Part shown: positions 9,557-22,361 of the stretch, one piece after another
Layout of the letters: every line of letters starts with the position of its first letter
Position numbering within the stretch: position 1 is the first letter of the stretch
Assembly: GCA_032622095.1 (NCBI GenBank)
Contig: CP136065.1
Span: 246,759,474 to 246,823,473 of the forward strand
Reading direction: 5' to 3'
DNA length: 64,000 bases
DNA from: Siphonodentalium dalli
Taxonomy: Eukaryota; Mollusca; Scaphopoda; Gadilida; Siphonodentaliidae
Notes under the pieces: model-generated
Told to the model about the DNA's origin: nothing
The model's database searches: none
The model's input: the letters and a program-made list of their open reading frames with translations, nothing else
Made by a program: the position numbers and the translations under genes

Positions 9557-12500
9557 TTAGCTCACCTGAGACAAAGTCTCCGGTGGAGCTATAGTCATCA
9601 CTCCTCGTCCGTCGTCCGTCCGTCTGTCTGTCTGTCCGTCTGTCCGTCCGTCCGCCGGTCAACTTTTTTAAAAACATCTTCTCCTCTGAAACCATCATAC
9701 CGTATTGGTTCATATTTGGTGTGGATGTTCCCTAGGTGACTCTCATTCAGATTTGTTCAAATGAGGTCACTGGGTCAAATAGTTGCGAAGCCAGGGCCAT
9801 AACTCTATTCCTCCATAGTAATTCTTACAACGACTTCTTGTTCAGAACCATTGGGCCGATTTAGCTAATATTTGGTATGGAGGGTCCTTGGGTCACTGGT
9901 GTTCAGATTTGTTCAAATGAGGTCACCCGGTCAATTAGTTGAGAAACCAGGGCCATAACTCATAGTGATTCTTACAATGACTTCTTCTAAAAAAATATTT
10001 GGCCGATTTAGCTTATATTTGGTACATAGATACCTTGGGTGACTGGGGTTCAGATTTGTTCAAATGGGGTCACTGGGTCAAATATAGCTGGGGCAGGGAC
10101 ATAACTTTAAAAACAAAAAATGTTATTTTTGCATTTTGACCTTTAATTTTTGTTTAGGACACATCACAGCCTCATATTTCTTACCTAGATTTTTCTTAGC
10201 ATGTTCTTCATCTGTATGGATTTTGGTATTGTTTATTTAACCCCTTCCACTCTTGTTTTGATATAGAATTCATCCAAGACAGGATTACTCAAACATTTTT
10301 CTGATCAACACCAAATTTGGTATATGAATTTTTGACACTTATATACAGATCAAGTTAAAATATGGGTTTGATCCGATATATTTTAACAGAGTTATGGCCC
10401 TTTATAATTCAGACCTCTTTGCTATGCACTATTAATTTTTAAGAGAACACTGAAGCCTGCATTATTGAAATAGCCAATTTATCATAGTGTGGTCACCCGA
10501 TATTCTTGCTTCAGACTGCTTGCTTCAGACCAGTTTGCCATCTGTCATTACATGACATGACATTAGCTAAACAACTATTCTACCAGTCTACAATGAATAG
10601 TCCATTGTTCATTTCTCCAAGCCTGGACATAGTGTGTCTGACATTTGCAGAATGAAGTCCCCAGATGGTGAATTTAGTGTTGCTACCCCATACAGCAGGC
10701 TAGCATCACCAAATACACCCTCAATTACCTTATTCTGCTTAGGCCTCATCTTCTGGGACAATTTTTTTTAAACATTTGAAAAAAAGTGACACCATTATAT
10801 ATAACATCTGCAGAGTTATGAAACTTTACTCTTTAATGAAATTATGGAAACATTCCACCCTCCCCCACCCACCCCCTCCCACATGGCCCAGGCTCAACCC
10901 TGCCATCAACCAACATCCCTTCCAAGCCATATCACCTCTCAATTTAATACCTCTTCTCACCACAGAGGCATATATATCTGTAAAGGTACAGGTCATTAAT
11001 TATATAAACTGGCCAGATGACATGTATTATTCTAATCTAAACATATCTGTAGCAATTTAACAACAAACTGGTGCTTCCATTCAATGTTAGGTGATGACTG
11101 ACATTCAATGATACTGTGAATGGCTTTGATTTCTTCAAGTCTGGAAATAGTGTGTCTGACATTTACATAGTGAGGTCCCCAGATGGTGAATTTAGTGTTG
11201 CTACCCCATACAGCATGCTAGCATCACCAAATACACCCGCCAGGGACCTAATTCTGCTTAGTCCTCATCTTCTGGGAAGTATCCTAAGTATCAAATTGAC
11301 AGTTTGATTTAGTCACTTTTTCCACCTGTTCAGTTTCAATGTCCCCCTAATTTGCAGAAGATAAAATGCATAATTGAGGTGCTCAATGGGTGTGTATCAC
11401 CAACTTCAACTGTAGGACTTCATTGATTTAGTCACTTTTTTCCACCTGTTCAGTTTCAATGTCCCCCTAATTTGCAGAAGATAAAATGCATAATTGAGGT
11501 GCTCAATGGGTGTGTATCACCAACTTCAACTGTAGGACTTCAATATGTTCCTTGGTTTTATTGGCCATTGAGGCCTAATCAGATTGAGGATGAATTTGGT
11601 GATGCTAGCCTGCCTTACAGAATATTGTCATTAAATCCACATTTTTGGGACCTAATTCTGCAAATGTCAGACATACTAAATTTAGGTTTGGCCATTTCAT
11701 ATTATTGTTTTAATCACCACTTATCCAGATGAAATCATACGACTAATATTCAAAGAAAAATGGGGGGGGGGGGTATATATTGGATTAAATTTGTCTTCTA
11801 TCTGGCATTTGCAGAATGAGGTCCCCAGAGGGTGAATTTAGTTATGCTACCATTCACAGCAGTCTAGCATCACCAAATACACTAGCCAGGGTCCTCATTC
11901 TGCTTAGGCCTCATCTTCTGGGAAGTATATAGGCACTTAAATTGACATTTTTACTTACTTTAGCCCTTATGTTTAGTTTCTATATCCCCTAATTTGTGAA
12001 TATAAAATGCATAATTGAGGTGGCCAATGGGTGCACATCACCAACTTTAACTGGAGAACTTCAATCTAATGCTATGTCTCCCATAGCAGTTGAGGCCTAC
12101 ACAGAATGAGGTCCCCAGAGGGTGAATTTGGTGATGCTAGCCCGCATTGCAGGATTGTGTCATTAAATTCACCCTTTGGGGACCTCTTTCTGCAAATGTC
12201 AGACAATTTGTTCAGGCTTGTCTGTTCGAATATTATGTTCTTAACCACCAGTATCCAGTTGAACTCATTATACCCTGATTTTGCAAAGAAAACTTGGGGG
12301 GGGATATTGGATTGAATTTGTCAGTCTCTATGTCAGACTGTTCTCCCATCCATCCATCTGTCATTATGTCTCTATCCGTCCATCAATTGTTTTCTTCTCC
12401 AGATACATATTAAAGACCAAATGGGTTTATATATTTAGGTGTGGATGTCCCCCAGGTGACTCACATTCAGATTTGTTCAAATGAGTTCATCAGGTCAAAT

Positions 12501-13440
12501 AGGTGAGAAGTCAGGGCCATAACTCTTTCCTTCCATAGTAATTCTTAAAACAATTTCTTCTCAAGAACCATCTGGACTATTTAGATTATGTTTGGTATGG
12601 ATGGTCCTTCGGTGACTGGGGTTTAGATTTTTTCAGATTTGGTCATTTTAGGAAAATCAGTTCAGTTCAACTCTTAAAATCTAATGTCTGAAATTACCAA
12701 ATGAATGGATCTCATAGATGGGGATAACGTTTGTTCAAATAGGGTCGGAGATAAGAGATTTAATTACCAACCAGCCACTCTACCCGTGCTCCGGTGGAGC
12801 TATAGTCATCACTCCTCGTCCGTCCATCGTCTGTCCGTCCATCCGTCCGACAACAATTATTTGAACATCTACTCTGGAACCATAAGACCAAATGGGTTCA
12901 TATTTGGTGTGGATATTCCCTAGGTGATTCTCATTCAGATTTGTTCAAATGCGGTCACTGGGTCAAATAGTTGCGAAGCCAGGGCCATAACTCTTTCCCA
13001 CCATAGTAATTCTTTTAAACATCTTCAGAACAATAAGACCGAATGGTTTCATATTTGGTGTGGATGTTCCCTAGGTGACTCACATTCAGATTTGTTCGAA
13101 TGAGTTCACTTGAAATAGTTGTGAAGCCAGGGCCATAACTCTTTCCCTCCATAGTATTCTTAAAGTGACTTCTTCTCAAATACCATCAGGCTATATGGGT
13201 TCATATTTTGTATGAAGGATCCTTGGGTGACTGGGGTTCAGATTTGTTCAAATCAGGTCACTGGGTCAAATGTGGGCGGGGCCAGGGACATAACTCCAAA
13301 TTTTTTGTTTTAGATTTAACTCTTTAGATATCTACTTCTTTTAAAGTGATTATGAAAAGTTCTGACTGTTGTGGTCTCCAGAGTCCCAGTCTTATCAGTC
13401 TTTGCAGTCTGGTGAGCGACCCACAGTCATTGACTGTCTT
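9557..13440. mobile_element. Composite insertion built of bivalve-type repeats
   Basis: It is absent from the right inverted arm, where 'gatgtttttt' runs straight into 'gtagacatatat'. It begins AGCTCACCTGAG. It holds at least two related copies of a unit with 'ccggtggagctatagtcatcactcctcgtccgtc' (9578 and ~12790), repeated 'ggtgactctcattcagatttgttcaaatg' blocks, and four copies of the GAGGTCCCCAGAGG fold-back family. A ~119-bp tandem duplication lies at 11306-11424 / 11425-11543. No convincing gene was found. Confidence 0.6.
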
Positions 13441-15076
13441 GTTTATAGACATATATATTTTACAGCTTTACTCATTCCAAGTGCCTTGGGTCCATTTAAA
13501 ATTCAACTTAAATAAAACTCACTTATTCTCACAGTGCATACACAAACACAGTTGAAAGAGTCAAGCGATTAATATCTATACGTTATAGGGTTCAAATATA
13601 TTTGAATCGCTATTCTCTACCTTTTACTGTGTGAAAAAGAACAATGGTTGAAGAAACTTTCAAATTTAACTCTACTGCTATTAAAATTAATCCCAAACAT
13701 CTTTATTATACACCCATGACCGAAGGAAATAGTGGGTATCCTGGATTACATGCGTCCGATCCGATCGTCGGTATGTCTGTCCGACACGCATATATTTCAA
13801 CCAGTTATTCATTTTTGTTTAACTGGAAATATTTATTGTCCATCCAAGCAGATATCTCCACCACCAGTTGACGGCTGTCAATGAAATTTGGTACGGATAT
13901 TCACTACTATGACGACTTTCAATGGAGTGTTCAATCTTTATGTTTGGGTTTTCCATTCTAGAGTTATTCATCTTTGTTTATAAGGAAATGTTAGTTTTTT
14001 GGCCGTCACACCACATATCTCAGCAACAGGTTGTCGAATCTCAATGAAATTTGGTATGGATATTCACTACTATGAGGACATTCAATGTAGTGTTCAATTG
14101 TTTTATTTGGATTTTCAGTTCGAGTCATTTATATTTTTTTATCTGGAAATGTTGTTTTTTTTGACAGTCCGAGTAGATATTTCAACCATCATATGTTGTC
14201 GGATCTCAATGAAATTTGGTAAGGATGTTCACCACTATGAGGACATTCATTGGAGTGTCCAGGTTTTACTTCTAGAGTTATTCATCTTTGTCCATCTATA
14301 TATATGTATGCAGGTGTAGTGTTGAATGGGACAAATGTTTTCAACTCAAAGCTGCAAGCAAAATATTGATCATATATATATTATGTTCCAAAGAATTATG
14401 CCATGATCATTGCATTATATGTATGATATTCCTTCACATGCAAACAGGTACCGGTACACTATATAGGGTTTCCATAGATGCAATCCCTTATTGTGTACGA
14501 ATAATAGTATTGTAACATAGTAATTTAGTTACTTCCAGTATGTAGTAACTTAAATAATATTATATCGCCCACCCCTTTATACCAAGAATATGTATATATT
14601 TGATTCGTATTTCAATTCTGTTCGTAGAAATTTCTGATTTGAATCGACTTAATACCTCAATTTGCAGGGCTCTATATATGATAGCATGTTACTGAAAAAC
14701 CCTGTGCCTTGTCAGTTTTAAGCCATTCCATACATATGTGGAATGGAAAGGCATTGGAGAAACACAATATATGACATGACTTCTGACTAAACAATGTAAC
14801 TGAAACTTCAAAATAATCTCAATATATAAATGTGTGCCTGTCTCTATATATGTTCCTATGTATGTTCCATCCACATTTCTACAACGATTGTGATGAAATT
14901 TGCCATGGGTATGTATTTCGGCTCTCCGGGTAACATGGGCTGGGTCCGGACTCTGCCCGACATCACCTTTTGATGTTATGATGTCATATCAGCATTACCA
15001 AACAGAAACAACACAAACGCTATTTATCTTTTACATTATCGGGAAGCTCTGTAATCTAGATATTCTGTCGCTTGAG

Positions 15077-15917
15077 CCGATTGTGACTCAATTTATGTAT
15101 TGATCGCATCTTGGTATGTATTCCGTGAGTCAACCTGGTGGACCTGCAAAGTCTACTCTACACAATGCATACAAGAAGAAGCCCACTTTTATCGTCCCAA
15201 TTCAGTAAAAGGCCCCATTATCTAAGTTTGTCATAAAATATCAGGTATAATAAGGCCGCAGAATCGTTGAACTGCCGTAGCACCGTGGTTGTCAATCCGC
15301 AGAATCGCGGAATTGGTCGTAGAATCGTCGAAACGATTGTGCCGTGTGAAGTACCCGGAGATCTATTTACGGTCTACATAAAAGGCCGGTTGGCTGCACC
15401 GACCTAAACAGGGCAAACTCTTTGCAGCATCCTCTCCGTTTCAATGCTATAGATAAGAACAATATGAACTGAACCAGATATAGACAATTTTAATCCAAAA
15501 GCATAAGAACTAAGATCATGTCAGAAATCCTTACCAAATGTCCTTGTGGCGCGAGCGATGGGAGATAACTCTCCTGGAATTTGTCAACCGGATGGTTAAC
15601 GGTTCCATGTTACCCTTATATCATTATGAGATATATATATACATATGTATATAATGATTAATGACGGTCATTTTATACTTAATTGAGCCTTGTATATGCC
15701 CATCTAGCCCTTCATTAAGTTATATAAAACACAACATTGATATTGATGAAATAGCGGAGCCGTTCTGTAATTAAACGAAAATTTAAAAAACATTAAAAAC
15801 ACTTCCTTTTTATTACCCAAATAACGGAGAACTGGAAAAAAACATTAAAGAGCGTTCCCTTCTTCAAAGAAGTTTATGCAGTTATATCGGAATGCAACTC
15901 CCTTTTCTCTGTTACAG
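15077..15917. other. No gene recognised; possible intron before the FLYWCH exon
   Basis: AT-rich, with a short stretch of 'agaatcg'-containing repeats (15245-15340). The only functional hint is at its right end, where 'ttttctctgttacag' at 15903-15917 would make a good splice acceptor. Confidence 0.35.
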
Positions 15918-16078
15918 TCAAAGAATGACAATCGTGTATATTGGTGGTGTGCTGACCGCAAAATTGGTAACCGATGTCCCGCGACTGTTATCTACAACAA
16001 ACACACAGAGGAGAACAAACTTGGACGACATGGCCACAATCATGAATCCGAGAGTATCAGTTGGTTTGGGTATCACTT
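15918..16078 (+). CDS. FLYWCH-type zinc-finger exon (partial)
   Basis: The frame reads DNRVYWWCADRKIGNRCPAT, then KLGRHGHNHE. This matches the FLYWCH/WRKY-GCM1 zinc-finger plan: an aromatic-W-x-C start, a second Cys nine residues later before an Ala-Thr pair, and a final HxHxH. FLYWCH domains bind DNA or proteins and occur in host regulators and in MULE-type transposases. The exon start is set at the TTACAG acceptor (15911-15917). The frame stays open to 16127, but the domain ends near 16040 and the donor is unclear. No neighbouring exon or transposase domain was found, so the parent gene is unknown and it may be a remnant. Confidence is good for the domain and low for the gene being live. 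Confidence 0.5.
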
Positions 16079-16269
16079 GACCTGCACCCAATCCGTACAT
16101 ATCAACAATACACATGTATACACATAACACAACACAATTAATAAGAATTACACTTACTTCTTATACAGCCCATCACTTACTCTATCCATCACACTTTCCT
16201 TTAAATTTACTGTATATGCATATATTGCATGAATCCGGTACATTTTTCCTCCACTAGGCATTTTGTAAC

Positions 16270-17075
16270 AGTGTTACAAGTGTTACAAATGATTTAAAGT
16301 CCCAGTAGAAAACCGCAGCCTATTTTTTTCTACCGTGTTCAGTGCAGCGACATGTTACAATGCGTTACAAGTGTTACATTATTTCTGAGATACCAAAGAG
16401 ACCGCTCGTAGACGGGTGTTACAAGTGTTACAAGTGTTACAAGTGTTACAAATGTTACAAATGATTTAAAGTCCCAGTAGAAAACCGCAGCCTATTTTTT
16501 TCTACCGTGTTCAGTGTAGCGACATGTTACAATGTGTTACAAGTGTTACATTATTTCTGAGATACCAGAGAGACCGCTCGTAGACGGGTGTTACAAGTGT
16601 TACAAATGTTACAAATGATTTAAAGTCCCAGTAGAAAACCGCATCATATTTTATTCCTACCGTCTCAGCGTAGCGACATGTTACAAAGCGTTACAAGTGT
16701 TATAATATTTTCTGAGATACCAGAGAGACTGCTCGTAGATGGGTGTTACAAGTGTTACAAATGTTACAAATGATTTAAAGTCCCAGTAGAAAACCGAAGC
16801 CAATTTTTTTCTACCGTGTTCAGTGTAGCGACATGTTACAATGTGTTACAAGTGTTACATTATTTCTGAGATACCAGAGAGACCGCTCGTAGACGGGTGT
16901 TACAAATGTTACAAATGATTTAAAGTCCCAGTAGAAAACCGCAGCATATTTTATTCCTACCGTCTCAGTGTAGCGAAATGTTGCAAAGCGTTACAAGTGT
17001 TACATTATTTCTGAGATACCAGAGAGACCGCTCGTAGATGGGTGTTACACGTGTTACAAATGATTTAAAGTCCCT
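16270..17075. repeat. Minisatellite of ~145-172 bp units with GTGTTACAA submotifs
   Basis: The phrase 'gtcccagtagaaaaccg' starts at 16299, 16471, 16625, 16780 and 16925, with a truncated sixth near 17069. Each unit also has 'tctgagataccagagagaccgctcgtaga', and between units there are one to four copies of the nonamer gtgttacaa(g/a). Variation in nonamer number explains the unequal spacing. Confidence 0.9.
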
Positions 17076-17206
17076 AGGATGTTTTTGTTGTGTGGGAAAA
17101 TGGAATCTCCTTTCTTCTCAAAAGGAGAAAAATGACCGGAGATAATCAAGGTAATAAGAGTATAAACGCTCTTTATATCATAGACACACGCTCTTTATAT
17201 TATACT

Positions 17207-17600
17207 AGCAGGTTAGCCCGCCACTGGCGGCAATGGTCAGAAACATGACAATTTTTAATTTCTTTAATTAATTTTTTTAATTAATTTTTTTAATTAATTT
17301 TTTAATTTAAATTTTTTTTTTCAATCAGTTAATTGTGAATTATTTTTTTTATTTAATTTTTTTTTTTTCAATTTGACCCGATTTGACCTTGAATTGATCA
17401 TTTTCAAGGTCAGGGTCACAATTTAACCCGTCTATGACACTTCCTGTAGGTTTTTAAATTTAATTTTTTGTTTTTCAATGAGTTAATTGTGAATTAATTT
17501 TTTAATTTAATTTTTTGTTTTTCAATTTGACCTTGAATTTATCATTGTCAAGGTCAGGTCGGGGTCACAATTTAACCCGTCCAATACACTTCCCGTAGGT
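17207..17600 (-). mobile_element. Helitron-like 3' end, inverted relative of 6235-6425
   Basis: It starts 'ctagcaggttagcccgccactggcgg', the reverse complement of a Helitron-style hairpin plus CTAG terminus. It continues with two copies of a block containing 'gaccttgaattgatcattttcaaggtcagg' separated by T-rich runs. It directly abuts the 5'-truncated non-LTR retrotransposon. Confidence 0.5.
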
Positions 17601-19575
17601 AGCAAGTTCAGATCAGTAAGCAAAGGGAAAGCCCCAGGTCATGACTCCATATCATATGAGCACATTTTATATGGAGGTGAGTATATCTTACATACTATCG
17701 CCCACATGTTCACCAAAATGTTGGAATTCAATCACATACCATCACAGGCGAAAATCGGAGTCATGGTGCCACTGTACAAAGGGGGCAGCAAACCAAAGAC
17801 GAAATTTGATAACTACAGAGCTATAACTTTGCTTCCTATCCTCTATAAGATTCTCGAAAAAATCATATTTCATCGTCTGGAATCTCATGCCCCACATCTT
17901 ATCCAAGTTAACTCCCTACAGCATGGATTTCAGAAAGGGGTAAGCAGCATGCACTCTTCCGACGCACGTAAAGCGTTTGATACAGTGTGGATAAACGGAT
18001 TGTTGTTCAAATTACTCCAGAGAGGTTTCTGCGGTAAAATATGGCACATTATCAAAACTCTCCTTTGTGGTCTTCAATGCGCTGTCCGCTTTTAATAATT
18101 TAACTTCCAAACTGATCCCCATAAACCAAGGAACAAGACAAGGAAGCATATTAGCCCCTCTTTTATACATGCTGTTCATTGATGACCTATTGGCTGACCT
18201 ATTTTCAAATCCTCATGGCTTGCGATTGAATTCCATAAACTGTGTAGCACCAACACAAGCTGACGACATGACGCTTTTGTCTCTGACAGCAACCGGTGTA
18301 CAACAGTTGTGCAACGTATGTGGAGAGTATAGCCGGAAATGGCGATTTTGTTATAACCAGGACAAATGTAAGGTGGTCGTGTTCAATGAAACAAATTCTA
18401 ATGCTAGAAATCGCACGATAAATACGTGGATCCTCAACGACAAACCGATATCCGAATCTGACAAAATTACACACCTTGGCATACCTTTACATCGTGAGTC
18501 ACATGCTAGCAAGCTCTCCAGTCACATATGTGAGAAAATTAGATCAGTCTATCTCATGTTAAGTAACGCCGGTATGTATGCTGGTGGGATTACCCCACTC
18601 AGCTGCCTTACAATATATTCTTCGGTTGTTTTACCCAAAAGTCTTTATGGGACAGAACTAATGTGTGGGCTCAGTGAGACCAATTTGACATCTCTGGAGC
18701 GAGCACATAGGTTCTGCCTCAAACGCATCCAAGGATTGCCCACAAGATCCCGAACTGATGTCGTCCAATCTCTCCTTGGAACAGGTTCCTTGTCATCGAT
18801 TGTTGATAAACGAAAACTATGTTTTTTGGGGAACCTCTGTAGAATGACGCAAAGAAAATCGTCGCAAGAAATCTTCTCCTCACGATTGGCCGACCACCTT
18901 TCGCAAACGTCAACTGATGAATCTTCTTTTATCAACGATGTTATATCCATACTAAAACGGTATAATTTATATTCATATCTTCACAACTACGCCACACAGG
19001 GAAATTTCCCATCCAAAGGTGAATGGAAAACAATCACCACACAACATATTAACGATATACAAAATCGTGAATGTGAAGAGCGCATGAGAAGCTCTGAATC
19101 ACTAACAACGTTCGCACAAAATCATAATATAATGTCAAAATCTATTCTTTGGAGATCTTGTAGATCACATCCACAGGAAAAACATAAATTCTTGCTTGCT
19201 GCGAAGCTTCTGGCCCTGCATACACATACCTCCCCAGAATGCGGACATTGCAAACTGTGTGACAAAGTTTATGTTGATATTGTTGAGCATGCCTTACTGG
19301 ATTGTTCTTCGACTTCAGAGTCTAGAATCCAATTTTAAATGTGGTTTTCGTTAATTGACATTTTCGGCATACCATGTTTTTTATTCATTGATGCTCTCAC
19401 ACAAAAGGACCAAGTGATGGTATTTCTTTCTATCCTGTCTGACGATATCAGGAGACAAATACTCAACCTGAACGAGTTTTCGCTCTTCGTGGTGAGGAAT
19501 TCCTACGGGATGTGGTCCCAGTATACAAAGGAGATCAATCTCGTCGTAGATAGCAATCTGCTTGTCAATCCTTAA
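17601..19575 (+). pseudogene. Non-LTR retrotransposon reverse transcriptase, 5'-truncated and broken
   Basis: The translated pieces read as a LINE reverse transcriptase. They start at GKAPGHDSIS (17625) and run through VPLYKGGSKPKTKFDNYRAI, ARKAFDTVW (first catalytic Asp), NQGTRQGSILAPLLY and QADDMTLL (the usual FADD/YADD site), to a C-terminal Cys-His motif CGHCKLC...HALLDC. Defects are visible: about 20 residues seem missing between 'SSMHSS' and 'DARKAFD' near 17960, a one-base frameshift lies near 18092 (cgctttt), and a TAA stop at 19336 precedes an in-frame tail to 19575. The endonuclease half is missing, as expected from 5' truncation. It looks CR1/Jockey-like, but the clade is a guess. 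It cannot make a working enzyme. Confidence 0.85.
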
Positions 19576-20040
19576 CATGTGCCCCTTTATTATTCATATA
19601 GTTGTAACGCTAATTTGCTTGGCACATTCTGTAAATAACAACCTTAATTATCATCACTTTCTATGTCTCATGATGCTACTTGTCTAATGATGCTACTGTA
19701 AGTGGAAGTCAGGCATCAGGGATTATCACCACCATATTTCCAGGAAATGGCCGCATCCTGATCGTTCCTGATGTCATGATGGGCTCTCCAGCAGTTGTTT
19801 AGAGAATGGGAAGATTTGGCTAATGGAAAATTCCGCTATGTAATTTTCGGCAGGGTGAATATTTTGCCGGTCATTTAATCAAGTTAATTAGTGCAGGGAT
19901 TATGGCTTGTGTGCGCTGCTGGTCTTTGTCTTATTGAAAGAGCATTTAGTTGTAACAATTACAACTAAATAGAGGGATTATGGGATTATTTATATTGGTC
20001 TTGATTAACTCAGTTGTAGTAATAATATACAGTTATCGCC
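19576..20040. other. No gene recognised
   Basis: This may include the 3' untranslated end of the preceding retrotransposon, but no poly-A tail or target duplication is evident. No other feature is visible. Confidence 0.35.
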
Positions 20041-20048
20041 CGCGATTG

Positions 20049-20160
20049 AGTGAGACACGGGGATTTGTCGCCCGCTCGAGACCTGGAATGTCACCCGAGG
20101 GCCGCCAGGCCCGAGGGTGACATTCCAGGTCGAGAGTGGCTACAAATCCCCGTGTCTCAC
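20049..20160. repeat. Large GC-rich hairpin
   Basis: An imperfect palindrome: 'gtgagacacggggatttgt' on the left pairs with 'acaaatccccgtgtctcac' on the right, and 'acctggaatgtcacccgag' pairs with the mirrored block. The loop lies around 'ggccgccaggcc'. It is possibly the remnant of two inverted transposon ends brought together. Confidence 0.75.
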
Positions 20161-22226
20161 GAAAACAAGGGTGATAAATGTTTTGTTATCTGACAAAGGA
20201 GTACACACGAACCTCGTTAATAGCAGGCATAAATGCGCGCATATATTCTTTAATCCAGTTCGAAATGTTAATTTTATGTTGGAATCATTGCTATTTAGAC
20301 AATAAAACATTCATAATCTGGATTAATTAACAGACCTGTCATTTGCGCAGCTATTCTCCGGTCAGTTTGCTGGTTGCATGGTGGAAATCAGTTCACGGAA
20401 AGAGAAGTAAAGCAATTTCGAAGTTGAGTAGCCATGCAGCGAAATGTTCGGTTTCGTTTCAAATGGCCGTGAAGACGCTGACAGACGTGTTCATTTCCAG
20501 ATTGCTAAAATGTGAAACTAACACGTTGTAGTAGTGCAAAAAGAAATTGACATATGTCACAGATTGTTACGCAACATACGGGTATTCTCTGAAGTCTGAG
20601 GAATGTATTGAAGAAAAGAAATAGTCAATTGATAAACAGTAAAGAGTGGCTATTTGAACTACCACATAAAGGTATTAGTAACGTATGTACATCGTATGTG
20701 CGATTGCCTGCAGCACACACCAACTGCATAATACGGTTTATCTATTTATCCCACGGTCTTTATTATTGATATAAAAAGGTCCAATAGGAACATTACACAT
20801 TATAACAGATTTGTGTCCGTGATAACACCATTTATACATAGCGTGCTTTAAATGCAACTAAAAAAAACACACAATTATGCAAATTAGCAAACACCACAGT
20901 TCGCGGTTGTTATGATACAGTGGGGTTTATAAAAACAGTGTTTTCGAAAATTGTGAGAGAGCTGTGAGAGTGTCTCTACACGTTGAGTTCTTCGTAGTTC
21001 TATGTCTACTGGTAATAGCTGAGCGGTCAATAACTGAGACAATGTTACCCTCGAGGGTAATAAGGTGATTTACGGACCGCCATGTGACGCACTCTCAGCC
21101 AATCAGAAGAGAGGAAAATGGGATGAAATGTGATGAAGGATAACAACACACTTTATCAGCTGCATAGCAGAATAAAAATGATAAAACATATTTAAACAAA
21201 ACAATTGATATTTCAACTGAACAAAATCAACATTTTATCTTTATTTGGAAACACAAAATTAAACATAAAATCTATTAAAATCATGGATTACATGGAATTG
21301 CTCACAGCATTTTATAACCATTTTATTACTAGTGTCTGTTTCGAGGTCCTTGATGGCAACAGTGATCTCTACTTATAGTTGCAGAATCAGTACCAACATG
21401 TAGGTTATGTCAAGTGCTATTGCTCCTTTGGTGCCATGCTGAAATGAAGAATAAGTTGTTTCATATAAAGTTGTTAAATAAAGTGTGTGTACATACCATC
21501 AATCATGTTTTTACTTCGAAATAAAAATGGCACATAAAGAGCATTTCTTATCATTATATTTCTTTTAATGTGTACCCATACCATAGTATGGTAATGTATA
21601 TTGTTGACATCTGGGTTGACCACCCATCGTCTGTCTCTCCATCTGTAGACACTTTACACATGGTGCGATAACTGAAACATATACGCATGGTGCGTTAACA
21701 TTTTCTATCCAATATATGTATACGAGTTTCTCAGCCCAGAATACAGATCTGGTTCGAATATGGGTTTGATCTGATTTTTGTTAAGAGTTATGGCCCTCAA
21801 ATCACTCTAAAAAAATTAGATTGAATTTCTTGCTTAATTTAACCCCCAAAAAAGTCATATTAAAAACAAACTATGATAAAATATATTTTTTTTAAATAAT
21901 TAAAAACATTTTTTTTTTTTATTTAATTTAGATTGAACTCATTGCTTAATTTAATTTTTTGTTCTAAGTTAAAAACATTTGAAAAACTAACACCATTATT
22001 AATTCCGCTCTGTATGAATGCTCTTGAACATTTTCATCTTTGTAATGAGGTTTCTATCATTCTTGTTGATAAGATCCAGGAAGAATTATCAGGGTGCCAT
22101 GCTGTTCAACCCTTCCTTAAATTTCTTGCTTCCTCTGGGAAACATGGTATCCATTGACATGGTATTTTAACTCTTTCATGACTGAAAAAATATGTGATGT
22201 TTTTATTATATCTTTGTTCCTTCCAG
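20161..22226. other. No gene recognised; repeat-like and intronic
   Basis: There is no convincing coding frame. Bases ~21640-21800 carry the bivalve-type 'gttatggccct' repeat motif. The right end, 'tatctttgttccttccag', is a strong splice acceptor leading into the exon at 22227. Confidence 0.35.
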
Positions 22227-22361
22227 ACATGGAAAGAGAACACGATTTTTACCGCCGAAGCAGGCTGACAACTCAGGAATACTCCAAGGATCGACATCTC
22301 TCCAAGCGATGGGGGCCAGAGTTGAAGGGCCAGTGGGACTCGTCTTATCCCAGTAGTAAAG
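22227..22361 (+). CDS. Probable internal exon of an unidentified host gene
   Basis: The segment is bounded by a pyrimidine-rich acceptor (tttgttccttccag, ending 22226) and a donor (AAAG|GTAGTA at 22362). The 135 bases are open in one frame, starting DMEREHDFYRRSRLTTQEYS and ending WDSSYPSSKG. They are rich in charged residues. The exon begins after the first base of a codon and ends after the first base of a codon, so it could be skipped without a frameshift. I do not recognise the protein. Codon content and splice signals look more like a host gene than the surrounding repeats. The LTR retrotransposon 400 bases downstream would lie in the following intron, transcribed in the opposite direction. 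Confidence 0.4.

Larger units (their letters stand above)
6962..15076. repeat. Left arm of a long inverted duplication
   Basis: Segments 6962-7678, 9163-9556 and 13441-15076 match, in order and in reverse complement, 49203-48956, 42297-41440 and 41430-39772. The arm without insertions is about 2.8 kb. The match ends at 'ctgtcgctt' (~15076) against ~39772. Where the two arms differ by blocks of extra sequence, those blocks are later insertions (7679-9162 and ~9557-13440 here). No transposase is seen in the arm. It contains 'tttcattgagatcc'-type units related to those at 26.2 and 52 kb. Confidence 0.8.
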
